From NCBI GenBank assembly GCA_027604505.1, contig JADIIX010000033.1, forward strand, positions 115,170-179,169: DNA of 64,000 bases. The letters run 5' to 3'. This stretch comes from Gonapodya sp. JEL0774. Lineage: Eukaryota > Monoblepharomycota > Monoblepharidomycetes > Monoblepharidales > Gonapodyaceae. Made by a program: the position numbers and the translations under genes. Below, piece by piece: positions 36,627 through 49,109 of this stretch (its first letter is position 1; every line of letters begins with the position of its first letter). The notes under the pieces are model-generated. The model saw only the letters and a list, made by a program, of their open reading frames with translations. It had not been told where the DNA came from and did no database searches.

Positions 36627-39600
36627 ATGTCGAAACCGACGACCACGGGGTCAATCCAGACGTCGCTCCCCCGTAAGCTGTCCACGTCCTCGGTTCATTC
36701 CCCAACCTCTGCACCATATGATGTCTTCATTCGCAACGCGTTGGAACTGTTGGTGAAGGAGTCGCGGAAGAATCCGCCACTTAGGGAAGCGTCGAAGAAA
36801 GCTTTAGGTGGGCTGTCCCATAATTTGTCGCGTTCCCCTTACGCAAAGGGCTCAAAATGTGTTCGACGAAATGGCTGCAGTCGCTCTTGGAACTGCTCCC
36901 CCCCATCCCACCACATCCAAGGAGAGCATCAGCTCACCTGAGCACGTACCGCCTACACCAGAAACGCTGGAAGCCATCTTTGTTGCCTTTCAGATTGCAT
37001 GTCAGTCACGAAGCACAGCTATAGCCAGCATTGCAATCGACTGTCTGGGGAAACTTTTCACTTACAACTACTGGGGAACGAACTCAGATCCAGTCCTTGC
37101 GCAGTATGAGCACGGGGTACGAATCAGCGAGGACACAGACTTGGAGGACAATATCACCAAAAAGCCGAATTCTGCAACAACTTCTAAAGTTGCTGAAGAT
37201 GCTGGGAAGCCCCGGACTTACATTGACAGAGTTATAGACCTCATTTGTGATGGCTCTCTTCAGGAAGGCTCCGATGAGAAACTACAGCTCCAGATAATCA
37301 AGGTGAGGCTGTGAATGTGCGTCATTCAGCACTTTCCATCCAACACATGAATCAACATTAGGCCCTGTCCGCCGCCTGCTCCTCCACAAATCCCTCTTCT
37401 ACTCTACATACTTCTTCCCTTCTGCGTGCTATTCGCACAGCTTACAACATTTTCTTGCTCGCCAGAGACGCCAATACCCAGATTGTGGCCCAAGCTGCGC
37501 TATCGCAAATTATTTCGGGAGTCTTTGCTCGTGTCAACCGGCATCCAATCATAGACATCATTCCTGAAGAGCCTCCTCAGCCTGCGAGTGGTCGCAATAG
37601 CGTCGTCAATTCCGCGCAAGCTTCCAGAGACGATGTCCGAACCTCCAGTATGGTGGGACGGGACACCGAGAATGGGGCTGCGGTGAACACTTCGTTAGGT
37701 GGAGGCGCTGTGGAGGAACCACGAGATGGGGGCGGTGCAGAAATTTCATCGGGAAGTGAGGAGGACAATGTTCAAGGTGATGCAACCAACGAGGTTCCAT
37801 CGCCCACTTCGGAACAACCTGCAATAGAGAGAGATAATGACGTGAAACGAGCCATGGATTCTCCTGTAGCTAATACTCCATCGGCTACTGTGCCCACCCT
37901 TTCCATCAATGGTGATGCGGACACACAGACTACCACAACGGATCAAGGGACACCGACCTCTGCTGACCAATCCACACTCAGTGCTGGAAGTACTGGCAGT
38001 GGTGACGCACAATCCGTGCTTTCTAGCGCGACGGCTGTGAACAAAGCATTGCCAGAATTAAGAAACAGCCTTGCCTTCGACTCGCGACCGCCAAGTCCAA
38101 TGCCATCCCATATTGCTGCTGGAGCAAGGGATTCGGTCAGAGGAACGAACAGTGTCGATAGCTTGTAAGTGACGTTGTTCCTTTGAATTTGAAAGTGTAC
38201 AGGCTCAAATGGATGTGCAATCGTAGCCAAACGACTATAACTGACGAAGATCCTCGCCGACGTGGCTCACCGGAACCAAAGCGGGCGATCCGGCGAGCCG
38301 AAAGCTACGATGATTTGCTTGTCAAGGATGCTTTCTTGGTTTTCAGGGCTTTGTGCAAGCTGAGCATGAAAGGAGTGCCAGGGACAGACGGGTGCGTTCT
38401 GAGAATATTAATTGTCCGCCTCAGTATCGATGAGTGTTGCTGGAAAATCTGTTCTCATCTGTTCTCGAATTTCAACTGCCACCTTTCACAGCGGAGCAAT
38501 CGATCTCAAGTCCCAGGCGATGCGCTCAAAACTACTAGCCTTGCACCTTATCAACTCAATTCTAGCTTCTCAGATGTCGTTGTTTCTTGTACCGTCCCCC
38601 ATTCTGTTTTCTTCCCCTCAATCTCATCCACGTCATTTGCAGTTCGTCCAAGCTGTCAAACAGTATATTTGTCTCAGCCTCACCCGTAACGCGGCTAGCC
38701 CCATACCTCAGGTATTTGACATCAGCTTGGAAATTTTTGCGAAACTTGTGGTTGGGTTGCGGCAGCAGTTGAAAGTGAGTTACTGTCATTCCGCAGGCGG
38801 CCAATGCTGTGCTCACATTCTTGTTTTCTGCATGAACAGAAAGAACTTGCAGTGCTCTTCACAGAGCTCATACTCCCTATTCTGGAATCAAGACAGTCTG
38901 TGACCTTTCATCAGCGTCTTTCGCTGCTCCGTGCCCTTCTTCGCATATTCAACGATACTCAAGAGGGAGCTGCTGTTTTGGTCGAAATCTATTTGAACTA
39001 TGATTGTGACCCAGAAGCAAGTGGCCGTGAAAACGTTTGGGAGAGAATGGTCAACGCATTAAGTAAGGTAGTCAGTTGGACTGCGATTGAGGCGCTCCAG
39101 CAACAACAACAACAGCTAGACAAGGCACCTGGAAATTCTACACTGGCTCTTCAAAACTTTGGTGTAAAGGCTGGATTCGCACCTGCCATAACCACAGCTA
39201 CCCTCACAACACTCACGAAAGACCAGACAAGAGAGATGTTTTCAATAGGAGGTGACTACACTGAGCTCAGAAAACGCACTTTGGAAATCTTGGTCAGAGG
39301 CATTCTTGCTGGGCTCGTGAGCTGGTGTGGAACTCGTGGTGGCTTCGCTCTAAGCGACAAGGACAGGAAGGACAAGGACAAAGAACGCAGTTCACTCGAT
39401 CAGGATAGAAGGACGGCTCCTGGGAAGGATGCTGACGAAGACATTGGTGGTGGTGGCCTCGGCCTGATGTCGACCCCGCCAACCCCGGCAGCGATTGTAG
39501 ATGATCCAGCGCAGTTTGAGAACTTGAAGCATCGCAAGCAGATTTTGCAAGAAGGCATTCGCAAATTTAATTTCAAACCGAAGAAGGTCTGGTTCGAAAC

Positions 39601-42600
39601 AGTCAAATAGGTAACCTAGGACAAAAATGTCGCTGAGACTACCCGCCATTATCACCTACAGGGTATGCAAGTTTTGCTCGATTCCAAGTGTATTCCTGCC
39701 CGCACTCCGCGAGACATCGGACGCTTCTTGCTGTTCACCGAGGGGCTTGACAAGAAAATGATTGGAGAGTTCCTGGGAGAAGGGTGAGCTGTGTTGCTAC
39801 ATTACATTTGCTTTGGTGTTTGGCATAATGTTAGGGTGGTACCGGAATTCTAGGGACGAGGAAAACATATCAATCATGCACGCTTTTGTCGACGAAATGG
39901 AATTCACGAACATGAAGTTTGTGGATGCTCTCAGACACTTCTTGCAAGCTTTTCGACTGCCCGGCGAAGCTCAGAAAATTGATCGATTCATGCTGAAGTT
40001 TGCCGAGCGATATCTCAAGGGTAACCCTACTCAATTTTCAAATGCCGGTGAGTGATGATTAATAGTTGAGGGTGACGTTGAAATCGCTCGACATCCCGTT
40101 TTAGATACCGCGTACGTCCTGGCATACTCGGTCATTATGCTGAACACGGATTTACACAATCCCCAAATTAAAAAGCATATGACAAAGGAGGAGTTTGTCA
40201 AGAACAATCGAGGCATTGACGATGGGAAAGATCTTTCAAGGGAGTTTTTGGAAGGGATCTATGATCACATTTTGACAAACGAGATAAGGATGAAAGAAGA
40301 AATGGAGAGGTCCGGTAAGGGTGCGGGTGATACTGACGGCAAAGACGACGATTCATTTTCACGAAATGGCCGCTCACTGGCTAGTGAGACCATTGCGATG
40401 AAAACAGAGGTAACTTTTTTTACGCAGCTCTTCGTGTCCCACGTTTTCATGCGTTTGCTTCGTCACAGGCCGTTTTCGCAAAAATGCTCAAAGCTCGAAA
40501 GAGAGTTGGGACTCAAAATCAAATGTTGTCAAGCGAAATTGGGGCTTCTGCTGGTGTAAGCAGCACTTGGTTCTCGGCCACGCACTACGAGCACGTGAGG
40601 TCAATGTTTGATTTGGTTTGGACACCTTTGTTAGCTGGAGTCAGTGGCCCACTTCAGGACACGGAGGTTTGTTCTCATTTGACGTTCGGTTGCTTTCTTG
40701 CACGTATGTCATTCGTAACTATGTGTTAGGACGTGGAGACAATCAATCTCTCATTGGAGGGTTTAAAATACGCCATTCGCATCGCCTGCTTGTTTAACAT
40801 GGATCTCGAGCGAAGAGCCTTTATGTCAACTCTATCTCGGCTTACGATGCTTCCCACGGTCAAAGAAATGCGACCAAAGAATCTGGAGGCCATTCGTCAA
40901 CTTTTAGAGGTTGCATGGCTAGAAGGGAACAATCTCGTCGAGAGTTGGAAGGACGTTTGCATGTGCATAAGTCAATTAGAAAAATTGTCACTTCTTGGTG
41001 GAGGGGGCCCGGAAGAAGCACTTAGAAAGCAAACTCCAGGAGAAAGGAGTAAGAATGGGAAGCAAACGTTTGCCGACGAAGTTGCTTCTGACAGCACCTC
41101 CCAGCTGTTGGTCGTTGCTGTTGATCGCATTTTTACAAGCAGTGTCAAACTATCTGGAGTGAGCAGGTCGCCTACGCAATTTGACTTTGGACCTTCGTTG
41201 ATCGAATGATTTATTTCTCTTTCCAGCCCGCAATCACAGAGTTTGCGACGGCGCTTTGTCAAGTGTCATGGGATGAAATTCAATCTTCTGCGCAATGGGA
41301 GCATCCTCGAATGTTCTCGTTGCAAAAGCTTGTGGAGATTAGCTACTACAATATGGGTCGTATTCGAGTGGAATGGTCGAACTTATGGCACATTCTTGGG
41401 GAGCATTTTAACAAGGTTTGAATGCCTGCTTTGTGCTTTACAAGCAAGAATTTCACATACCTCGTTGCTGCTACTCTCTTCGGCTCGTGGTTTCTTTACT
41501 TTATTATAAGGTTGGCGGTCATCCAAATCGGAACGTCGCGCTGTTTGCGGTCGATCGACTACGGCAACTGGCTTTGAAGTTCTTGGAGATTGAAGAACTC
41601 CCGCACTTCAAGTTTCAGAAGGACTTCCTCAGGCCGTTTGAGATAATCTTGCAAGAGAGCACAGATATTAACATCAAAGATTTAGTGCGTGATTCGTGTT
41701 CTCATGTTAAGGTTGATCCACTTGCTAATTCTAGTGGACAAATTACACTAGGTGTTGCGATCATTGACCCAGATGATTCAAATGAAGTCTAAAAATCTTA
41801 GATCAGGTTGGAAGGCAATGCTCTTGGTGTTCACAAAGGCTGCAAGGGAGCAGACAGGTACTAGTTCATGCATGTCTCACGGGTTTTGGCACTCCTAACT
41901 AGAGATTTTGTTCGGCAGAATCTATCGTCACTCTTGCATTTGAAACGGTGAAGAATATGCAAAAGGCTTATCTGGAAACAATCGTAGCGAGCAGTGCTTT
42001 TCCTGACTTGGTGAATTGCATGGTCGAGTTCTGTAAGAACAAGTTCTACCCCAAGACGAGGTGCTTACGCTGGATTGTCTCTTCCCGTTGTTAACCGTTG
42101 ACTTCATATTCCGTCTCAAATTATTAGTCTGCAGGCAATAGAGCTTCTTCGAGGGACTATCCACAAGATGGTTGAAGTTTCTAAATCCCCCGCTTATTCC
42201 AAGTCGCAGTCGGTTGGAAGTGTATTGGAGTTATCCACGCCCACCAACATCACTTTATCGAAGGATCCTATCAGCGAGAAACCGACCGCGACAGTCCTCA
42301 ATCCACTATCAGACGATCCAATGTTAAAGTTTTGGTTTCCGATGCTGTTTGGGCTGTACGAAGTGATCATGACGTGCGAGCTGGAAGTCCGAACAAGGTG
42401 ATTGATAATGGTCGGGGCAGCTTTTCGTCAGAAATCTCATGTTGCGGACCAATTTTGCACCCTGTCAGAGGCTTGACGTATCTTTTTGATGCGCTCAAGT
42501 CGTATGGTGCTTCATTCACCAGAGACTTTTGGGATGTTGTCTGTCGCGGAGTTTTGTTGCCTATCTTTGATGACCTCCGCCTCTCGAGGTCCGAGAAAAC

Positions 42601-44063
42601 GAAATTCGCAAATAAGGAGGACATGAGTGTCTGGTTGTCAACAACGCTTATCAAAGCGCTTCGAGAATTCATCGATTTATTTAGTTTCTACTTTGAGCTG
42701 TTGAATTTCCTTATTGACGGTGTTTTAGATCTCCTTGGAGTCTGCATTACACAAGGTGAGACTCCAATGACATCTGATCTCAACTTTGTTTAAGTCACAC
42801 TCACATGGTTGTGTCGCTCTATCCCCACAAGAAAATGAAACACTGGCCCGAATCGGAAGTACTTGCCTCCAGCAATTCATCGAGAGTAACGTTTACAAAA
42901 TGGATGATGCAGCCTGGGTGAAAGTTTGCAACTGTTTTGTTAAGTTGTTCGAAGCGACTACCCCTTATGGACTGTTCGAATACCCTGGCGGCCGGCCCGC
43001 CATCGCGTCGAATGTCGAGACAGATCGAAGCGACGAGCAACTTCCACAAGAATTGCAGGAGAGCGGGACACGGAGGAGCGGTGAACACAAGAAACACGAA
43101 CAATCCCTTTCGGAGGGGGAAGCGGAGTTTGATGATGCTTCTCCATCTAAACGATCACCTGAACTAAAGATACAGACTGACTTCGAAAGATTAGAGGTGC
43201 AGCAAGGACCGGCACTCTCTGTTGTGCAAGCGCCACAGTCTCCCAAAGACAAGAAGAAAGACTTCCAACAGACTGTTATGAAATGCGTGTTACAGCTCCT
43301 CCTCATCCAAACTTTGCACGAGACTATCAATCAAAATGACAACATATATCGGAGTTTAAAAGCTCAACATATGTTTGTCCTCCTAGATTGTCTTGACCGA
43401 AGTTACCGATTCGCACAAAAGTTCAACAACGACACTGATCTTCGCATGGCCTTGTATCGCGGTGGTGAGGATTCGAAAGATGATTTGAGGATCAGTTATA
43501 TTCAGTAATAATCTGCTTTAAACGGACCTAGGTTTCATGCAGCAATTGCCTAATTTGCTCAAGCAGGAGACGACGAGCGTCACGTCGTACATAGCTACAT
43601 TGATCCGCATGTATGCGGATCCCAGTGAAGATCGACATTCCTATGCAGCTGAGGTGGAACGGAGGCTGATTCCGTAAGTATCTTCGAGCTCAGTGGAGGA
43701 ATCAATGTCATTGTCGATGACTTTGTTATTTCCTGCAGTCTCAGTCACGACATTCTGTCAGTTTACAACGGTCTCGATCCCGAGACAAAGAAACGAAACG
43801 TAATGGCATGGCGACCAGTGGTAGTAATGATTTTGAACGCCCTCGTCAACTTTAAGGACGAGGATGTAAGTTCCGTGAGAAATTTGACCCGTCCTCAAAC
43901 ATCTAAATGTTTCTTGGTGTTCCACACTCAGTTCCGGAAACATATCTCTCTATTTTACGGTGACTGTGTTGACCTTTTATTACATGATATTCCACCAGAG
44001 CTGCGACTGGTATTGCATTCCGTGTTGACTCGGGTCGGCAGCAGTTACTCTATTAGCTCTTGA
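36627..44063 (+). CDS. Sec7-family ARF guanine-nucleotide exchange factor (BIG/Sec7p type)
   Basis: A large trans-Golgi GEF for ARF GTPases. Order seen: a DCB-like N-terminus ([20 protein letters not shown], then [20 protein letters not shown]), a Ser/Thr-rich acidic linker (about 37600-38160), a HUS-type region, then the Sec7 domain at about 39510-40300. That domain has [40 protein letters not shown] with the catalytic glutamate in [27 protein letters not shown], and [20 protein letters not shown]. Downstream HDS-type helical blocks include [20 protein letters not shown] and [20 protein letters not shown], and the gene ends [10 protein letters not shown] at 44061. Many introns are present; joins at 39589/39661, 39785/39854 and 40049/40105 rebuild the conserved domain. 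Protein length, about 1,800 residues, and the HDS repeats favour BIG/Sec7p over GBF1. It converges on the CRAL-TRIO gene with 66 bases between stop codons. Confidence 0.88.
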
Positions 44064-44129
44064 GTCAGAGTTCTAATGATACGACACATCAGTTTGAATG
44101 ATACCCATGCATGAATGAATACACGTATG

Positions 44130-45732
44130 CTACACAGTCCACGGAGTCTCACAAACAAGTTGCATCTCTCGTAGACGATTTTCACGATCCAATGCATTTG
44201 CTTTAGTGGCCGCATCACAGTCTTCTAACCGTTTCCCACAATCTGCCCACCCAAATATTGGTGGAAGCAGTCCCGGTTTTGCCTCAAGTCGGAGAACGGC
44301 TGCCATCCACGAAAGGAATGCTGGATCTTTGTTGCCGATGTCAATGCCACGGAGCTGCTCCATGAGGGCGTCCATCCCAGCGTCCCCAAAAACAATCTCC
44401 TTTGCTTCAGTTTTGGGTTTCGAAGGAGTGTAAACAAAAGCAACCTTGTTCATTGTGCTGCAACATAATTGCTGTAAATGTAGTGGTTTAAAAAGACCTA
44501 GATACATCACATCGAAAGTCTCACCGTTGGTCTGCAAACCCTTTTGCAGCATTAAAGAACAGTTGGAAGGCTGATGGTGGATTTATTAGCACCATGCGAC
44601 CAAGACGTTCGGGATACTGATAATTGGACCGTATAACGAAGTAGCTCTGTGGGCGGTTGGGTTTAATCAAGTAACATTTGGGAACTCACGTGGTCACTGA
44701 AAAGCATGAGGAACCTGATTGCATATCGAGCTTTGAAGGCTTCCTGCAGGTCGAATCCATTAAAATCCACGAGACTGTCGGTAACATCAGCATTAATCTC
44801 ACGAAAAGCGACAATATTCGACATACTATATGAATTGGCCAGATGACTTCGGAACACGCAAACTTTTCTCAATAGTCTTGAAGACGCTGAGGCACAGATG
44901 CGTTACATAGTATCGAGCAGGAGACGCTCCTTCGTGACCCGACTTACTGGATCAAACTTGCTTCAACATCGCCATAACCCATTCGCTTTTGGCATGCATA
45001 CCTATCGATTGATTCAATTAGTAGGTTCGAACTTCTCCAAAGCAACTTCTACTTGCAAGATAGGGCGATTAAGGTCATCCCAACCGACTAGAGTTCGAAA
45101 ACGTTAACCAAAATAATATGTATCCCAAAACCTGGAGGTCGCTCCCCACCTGGGAAAAAGCAGTGGGCTGCTGCGTCCTTGACACAATCTTCACACACTA
45201 GCTTCGGAAGTTTAGGGGAGCTCGGGTCCGGTTCTAAGCCGCCAAACAGCTTTCGTCTCCATTCTAAAGTGCGTTTCTTCAATGTGAATAAAACACGTAT
45301 TGTGAGGCATCCTTATTGTGAATTTCTTCCCATTTTTCTGTGTGGCTCCTCCAGTGCTTGCCACCTTCACGAGATCCGAAATTCAGCACAATCAGAAAAG
45401 ACTCACTCACCAGCTGAGACAGAGCGTTCTCGATTGACCAATTTCGTGCCACTAAATACCTCAATAGAGTGACATCGGTCAAGAATTCTCGCAAGTAGCC
45501 ATGTGGATCCTTGAAAGTCCGAAAGTGAGACGGCAAAGCCAGAAGAGCATATTACTTTCAGTGAAATAGCTGAGCCTTGAATTTGTGATCAACCCACGTC
45601 AAGCAGTTCAGTGGTGTTTGAATCATCCCTCCACGTTTGTAGGACGCTGATGGCGCGCTGTTGATCCTCCGTCCAGGAATCACGATGGTAAGAAACGTAG
45701 GGAAGGTTCTCTTGTGTGAATTCAGTTGACAT
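44130..45732 (-). CDS. CRAL-TRIO (Sec14-like) lipid-binding protein
   Basis: A probable phosphoinositide or lipid transfer protein. The start at 45732 gives MSTEFTQENLPYVSYHRDSW. The N-terminal CRAL-TRIO helices are visible (YLREFLTDVTLLRYLVARNW, SIENALSQL), then TLEWRRKLFGGLEPD. An unusual Cys-containing segment (KLVCEDCVKDAAAHCFFPGG) follows. The lipid-binding half reads SYSMSNIVAFREINADVTDS, LVDFNGFDLQEAFKARYAIR, FLMLFSDH spliced to YPERLGRMVLINPPSAFQLF, and KPLHLQQLCCSTMNKVAFVY. Here YPERL and the following INPP are the best family signatures. An unassigned C-terminal extension (RGIDIGNKDPAFLSWMAAVL) ends at 44130. The usual Sec14 length is about 300 residues; this product is somewhat longer. 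Confidence 0.8.
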
Positions 45733-46132
45733 GGCAATTTATGGAAACATGCCGATCAGCTCCTCGCGCGGATGAAACAGATCCCCCGAAACGGCAACCA
45801 CCCACCTCCACCCACCTTCATCTTTCTGACCCAGAACGAGCGCTGATTATGCCGATTGAAACGAAACGGGGCACAACAACGAGCGCACTAACTAATTCAT
45901 ATTTCCGAATAGGAGCTGCACCTATGTGGGTTTGAACTTTACAAAAATAATATATAGAGTGGCTTTGTGCTTCACAAGGTTGTCAGACAAAAACAGCTGT
46001 GGAGTACTCCGTGCTACATTTGGGGCATGTTCGCCGACTAAAACTCAGCACGCACGTGCTACAGAATGTGTGCCCTATTAATACATATATGTCATCACAT
46101 TCAGCATTCTGTTACGAAAATGAAAAAATTGG
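45733..46132. other. Spacer between two minus-strand genes
   Basis: About 400 bases. The part near 45740-45900 should hold the CRAL-TRIO promoter. An AT-rich patch (AATAATATATAG, about 45947) and ATACATATATG (about 46081) may be 3'-end signals of the ankyrin gene. No gene seen. Confidence 0.45.
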
Positions 46133-48582
46133 CTATCTGAACCCACCGCATTTTTGTGATTTCCCTAATAGCGCCATCGGTTGATGCTCTTTGTCGTCAA
46201 AAGCGCACCGGCAAATGCTGCAACATGTTCGTCCAACGAGCTTAGACAGAACTGCAACTTCTGCTCCAACTTTATCACCGACGGTTTGGAGAGCGTTCCG
46301 TACTGTGAGGAGTGACGACAAAAGTCCCTCTGTGGTCTGAAGTGAAGCCTTCGACTTTTGGAACACCGCAAGCCGGTCCTGCACTCGTTCAATGGGAGAA
46401 AAGAGATCAACTACAGAAGAGAGTCCGTTGTTACCGGAAAGGGATTGCAGAGATATCTGATTGACAAGTTTGTCCATTTTTGGTTTGAGCGCGTTCAAGT
46501 CTGTTATTGACTCTTCAACTGGTCTCAGTGCATCGTAGTAGGACCGAAATGCTGAAACTTCGAGCTGTTGTACGTCCATGATGGCTGCTTGGAGTTGTGA
46601 ATGTGAGTGAGCGAGCGTTTGCGCATAAGAGTCAATATTTTGCCAAACGCTCTTTGTTGTTGTCTCAGCGGCATTCTTTGAGGAATTGTGAGTCTGACCA
46701 GGAGAAGAGCCACCACTGGATTGTTGCTGCGGTGTCACGGAGGGTAATTGCTGTGTCCGATTGGGGGAGGTGGTTGGTACTGAGGGAAGCGGCGGTCGCG
46801 ATGGAAGTACATTGGACACAGCAACTGTCACGACAACAGGTATAGCGGACCCTGTGATCGGACCAAGAGACATTGCTTCTTCTTTCTCTTTTTCATTCTT
46901 GTTCGCGAGGTCACCAAGTCCAACCTGCCCCCCGTAACTCTTCGCGATCGACTGAAGAGTTCGTACCAAACCAACAGGGAGGTCAATAGTGTCCACAGGT
47001 AGTGTAGCAAGCTTTAGCACTTGTTGATGGTGTTCGCCCAAGATCTTACTCAGCGGAATCCCGATTTGCGGAATGGTAATGTTGAGGGTGGCCACCTTCG
47101 GAGGGGAGCTCGGGGAAGCCCCGACGTTCTCCTTCACCACATGCTGCGAGCTCTGTGAGCTTGGCGATTGAGAACGCGCAAGAGCATCAGTGCTCCCGCC
47201 TGCTTTGGGAAGCGAAGATCCGGTCAGCGAAGATTTTGTAGCCGTCGCTTCTACCGTTCCTGCGGTCAATCCTTTGCCTGTCGGCAGCAGTCTTCCAATA
47301 CCCAAGAACGCCATCGTTCCGCCACCTTGCCCATGTGATGCACCAGCATGACCTTGCCCACCACCAGAGTTGGCCGCACCACCAAATGAAAACTCTGCAT
47401 TACCCGGACGCGCTGAAGAGGCCTGCTTTTCAACAATAAGGGCAGCTTGCGTTAGTTGATCGAGCAGAGTGAAAATTTCGCGGTGACCGGCTTCTTTTGC
47501 GAGCTCGACGGGTGTCATGCCGTCTTGTAGGGAAGGGTTGAGGTTTGAACACCGTCACATAAGCGCAGAGATCGAATAAACTCACCTCTGTCCTTCCCAA
47601 CAAAGTCACAGCCAGCCTGTAACAATAGTTTTACAATATCCGTGTGACCCCTCTGCGCAGCCAGGTGCAGGGCGCTCTGCCCAAACTCATTGGTCAAGTC
47701 CACAAACTTTCTCAGGCCTGCCGCTGGTATTTTTTCAAGCATGAGTGCTACGCACTCCGTCGCACCATTTTCTGCCGCCCGCATAAGGGCCGTCCAGCGG
47801 CGTAGGTCTTGATGCAGAAGGTTAAGAGGACGTTTCAACGCAGAGGTACATTCTAGGAGACCTCGGGCTGCTTCAGGCAGGTTATTTTCGGCTGCTAGTA
47901 TGAGAAGGGTTTTGCCTTCACTGTTGGCGACATTGACGTCGAGACTTTTCGTTCAGAGGGAGTGCGAAGCCCGGGATATGATTCGCATCCGGATTTTGAT
48001 GTTGTGAAACAGGGAAACGTACCCCTTCTCCACCAGCGCCGTTAAGATTTGCAAATCTGTCTTCCACCATACTGACGCCTGAGAACATCTCATCATCTCC
48101 GCGGTGCAGTTAGCAGCGTCACGCACATTGGGGTCGGCACTGAATCGGATCCCAACGAGGAGTTACCCCACGCAACGCTAAAAACTGGAAAAGACCAATC
48201 ATCATTCACTCACCCTCTATCTAAAAGGAGTTTCACGATTGGTAAGTCGCTTAACCCGACGGCTACCATCAGAGGAGTCCTTCCCGAATTCTGTGCCCCA
48301 GCTCCTGAAGGAGATGATGTGGTCGTGGATAGTACATCCATCCGAGCATTGGCAAGAGCAGGTTTCATATCTTAAGTCACATAATTGATATGATCGACAA
48401 ATGTGTTCAAACCCGATTCAGTACACAAGCAAGAGACGATTATCATGAGCAATTCAGCAGTGAGGAGTTCGCAGGAAGATATGATTCTCTAACCCTCAAA
48501 CTCAATTCGCACCAAGTAGCTTCTTCGTGGACTCGAAGTCCCCGTCCCGTATTACACGAATGAGGTCATTGAGCGTGGCCAT
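46133..48582 (-). CDS. Ankyrin-repeat protein with a long low-complexity C-terminal half
   Basis: Probable adaptor or regulatory protein; no specific family recognised. The start at 48582 gives MATLNDLIRVIRDGDFESTK. Ankyrin units follow over several exons: RTPLMVAVGLSDLPIVKLLL, SEGKTLLILAAENNLPEAAR, RWTALMRAAENGATECVALM, GQSALHLAAQRGHTDIVKLL and MTPVELAKEAGHREIFTLLD. The last exon (from about 47518) adds a Gly/Ser/Thr-rich stretch, a segment LNITIPQIGIPLSKILGEHH, a second low-complexity stretch and a predicted coiled coil (VSAFRSYYDALRPVEESITD; LNALKPKMDKLVNQISLQSL). The protein ends CCSICRCAFDDKEHQPMALL before a stop at 46133. The CxxC-x-C and D/H spacing resembles the first half of a RING finger with no second half. 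An additional 3' exon cannot be excluded. Confidence 0.75.
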
Positions 48583-49109
48583 TCCCAACAGCAAAGTCAG
48601 CCGATGGCGACGAAGCCGTGAGGATTGAGCTCCAAGGTCACGTGATCGAACGGGTAAGCGTCTGGAGCACCGATGCGATGCAGACGGGGTTGTTGATCTT
48701 TATGCGGACCAGCCTGGGTTGGGGGCAGCCACCGTTTACAGAGGACAACGCCACTCCACCACTACTGGCATGGATATTGCTGGTCAACGCAATAAACCTA
48801 AAGCTACTGTTCCTATGATTTAAATGCCTCATTTTGGACAGCTGGGAAAGTATTCAATTTCGAAGCTCACCTGTGTGCAATACAGAATTATGTAAACGTT
48901 CCACCGACAGACCAATTGCTTTTATATTGGGGTGCTCGTAGTAGATCTAAACTTGCGCCAGCAAACTGATGAATTCAGCTGTTGAGCGCTCATTTCTTAC
49001 TCAATTGACGGATTGCCCTCACTCCAATCACAACTGTGAAACCAGGCATTCTAAACACGATCGACGAAAACTTAGACGAGAAAGAACTCGAAAAGGAAAC
49101 CTATCCACA
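48583..49109. other. Divergent intergenic region (ankyrin gene and NPHP1)
   Basis: About 525 bases between two start codons on opposite strands. No supported open frame. It presumably holds two promoters; no RFX-type X-box was clearly seen by eye. Confidence 0.45.

Noticed and set aside
45020-45040. tRNA-like box (GGTTCGAACT)
   Set aside because: No A box or cloverleaf at the right distance, and it lies within the CRAL-TRIO coding region.
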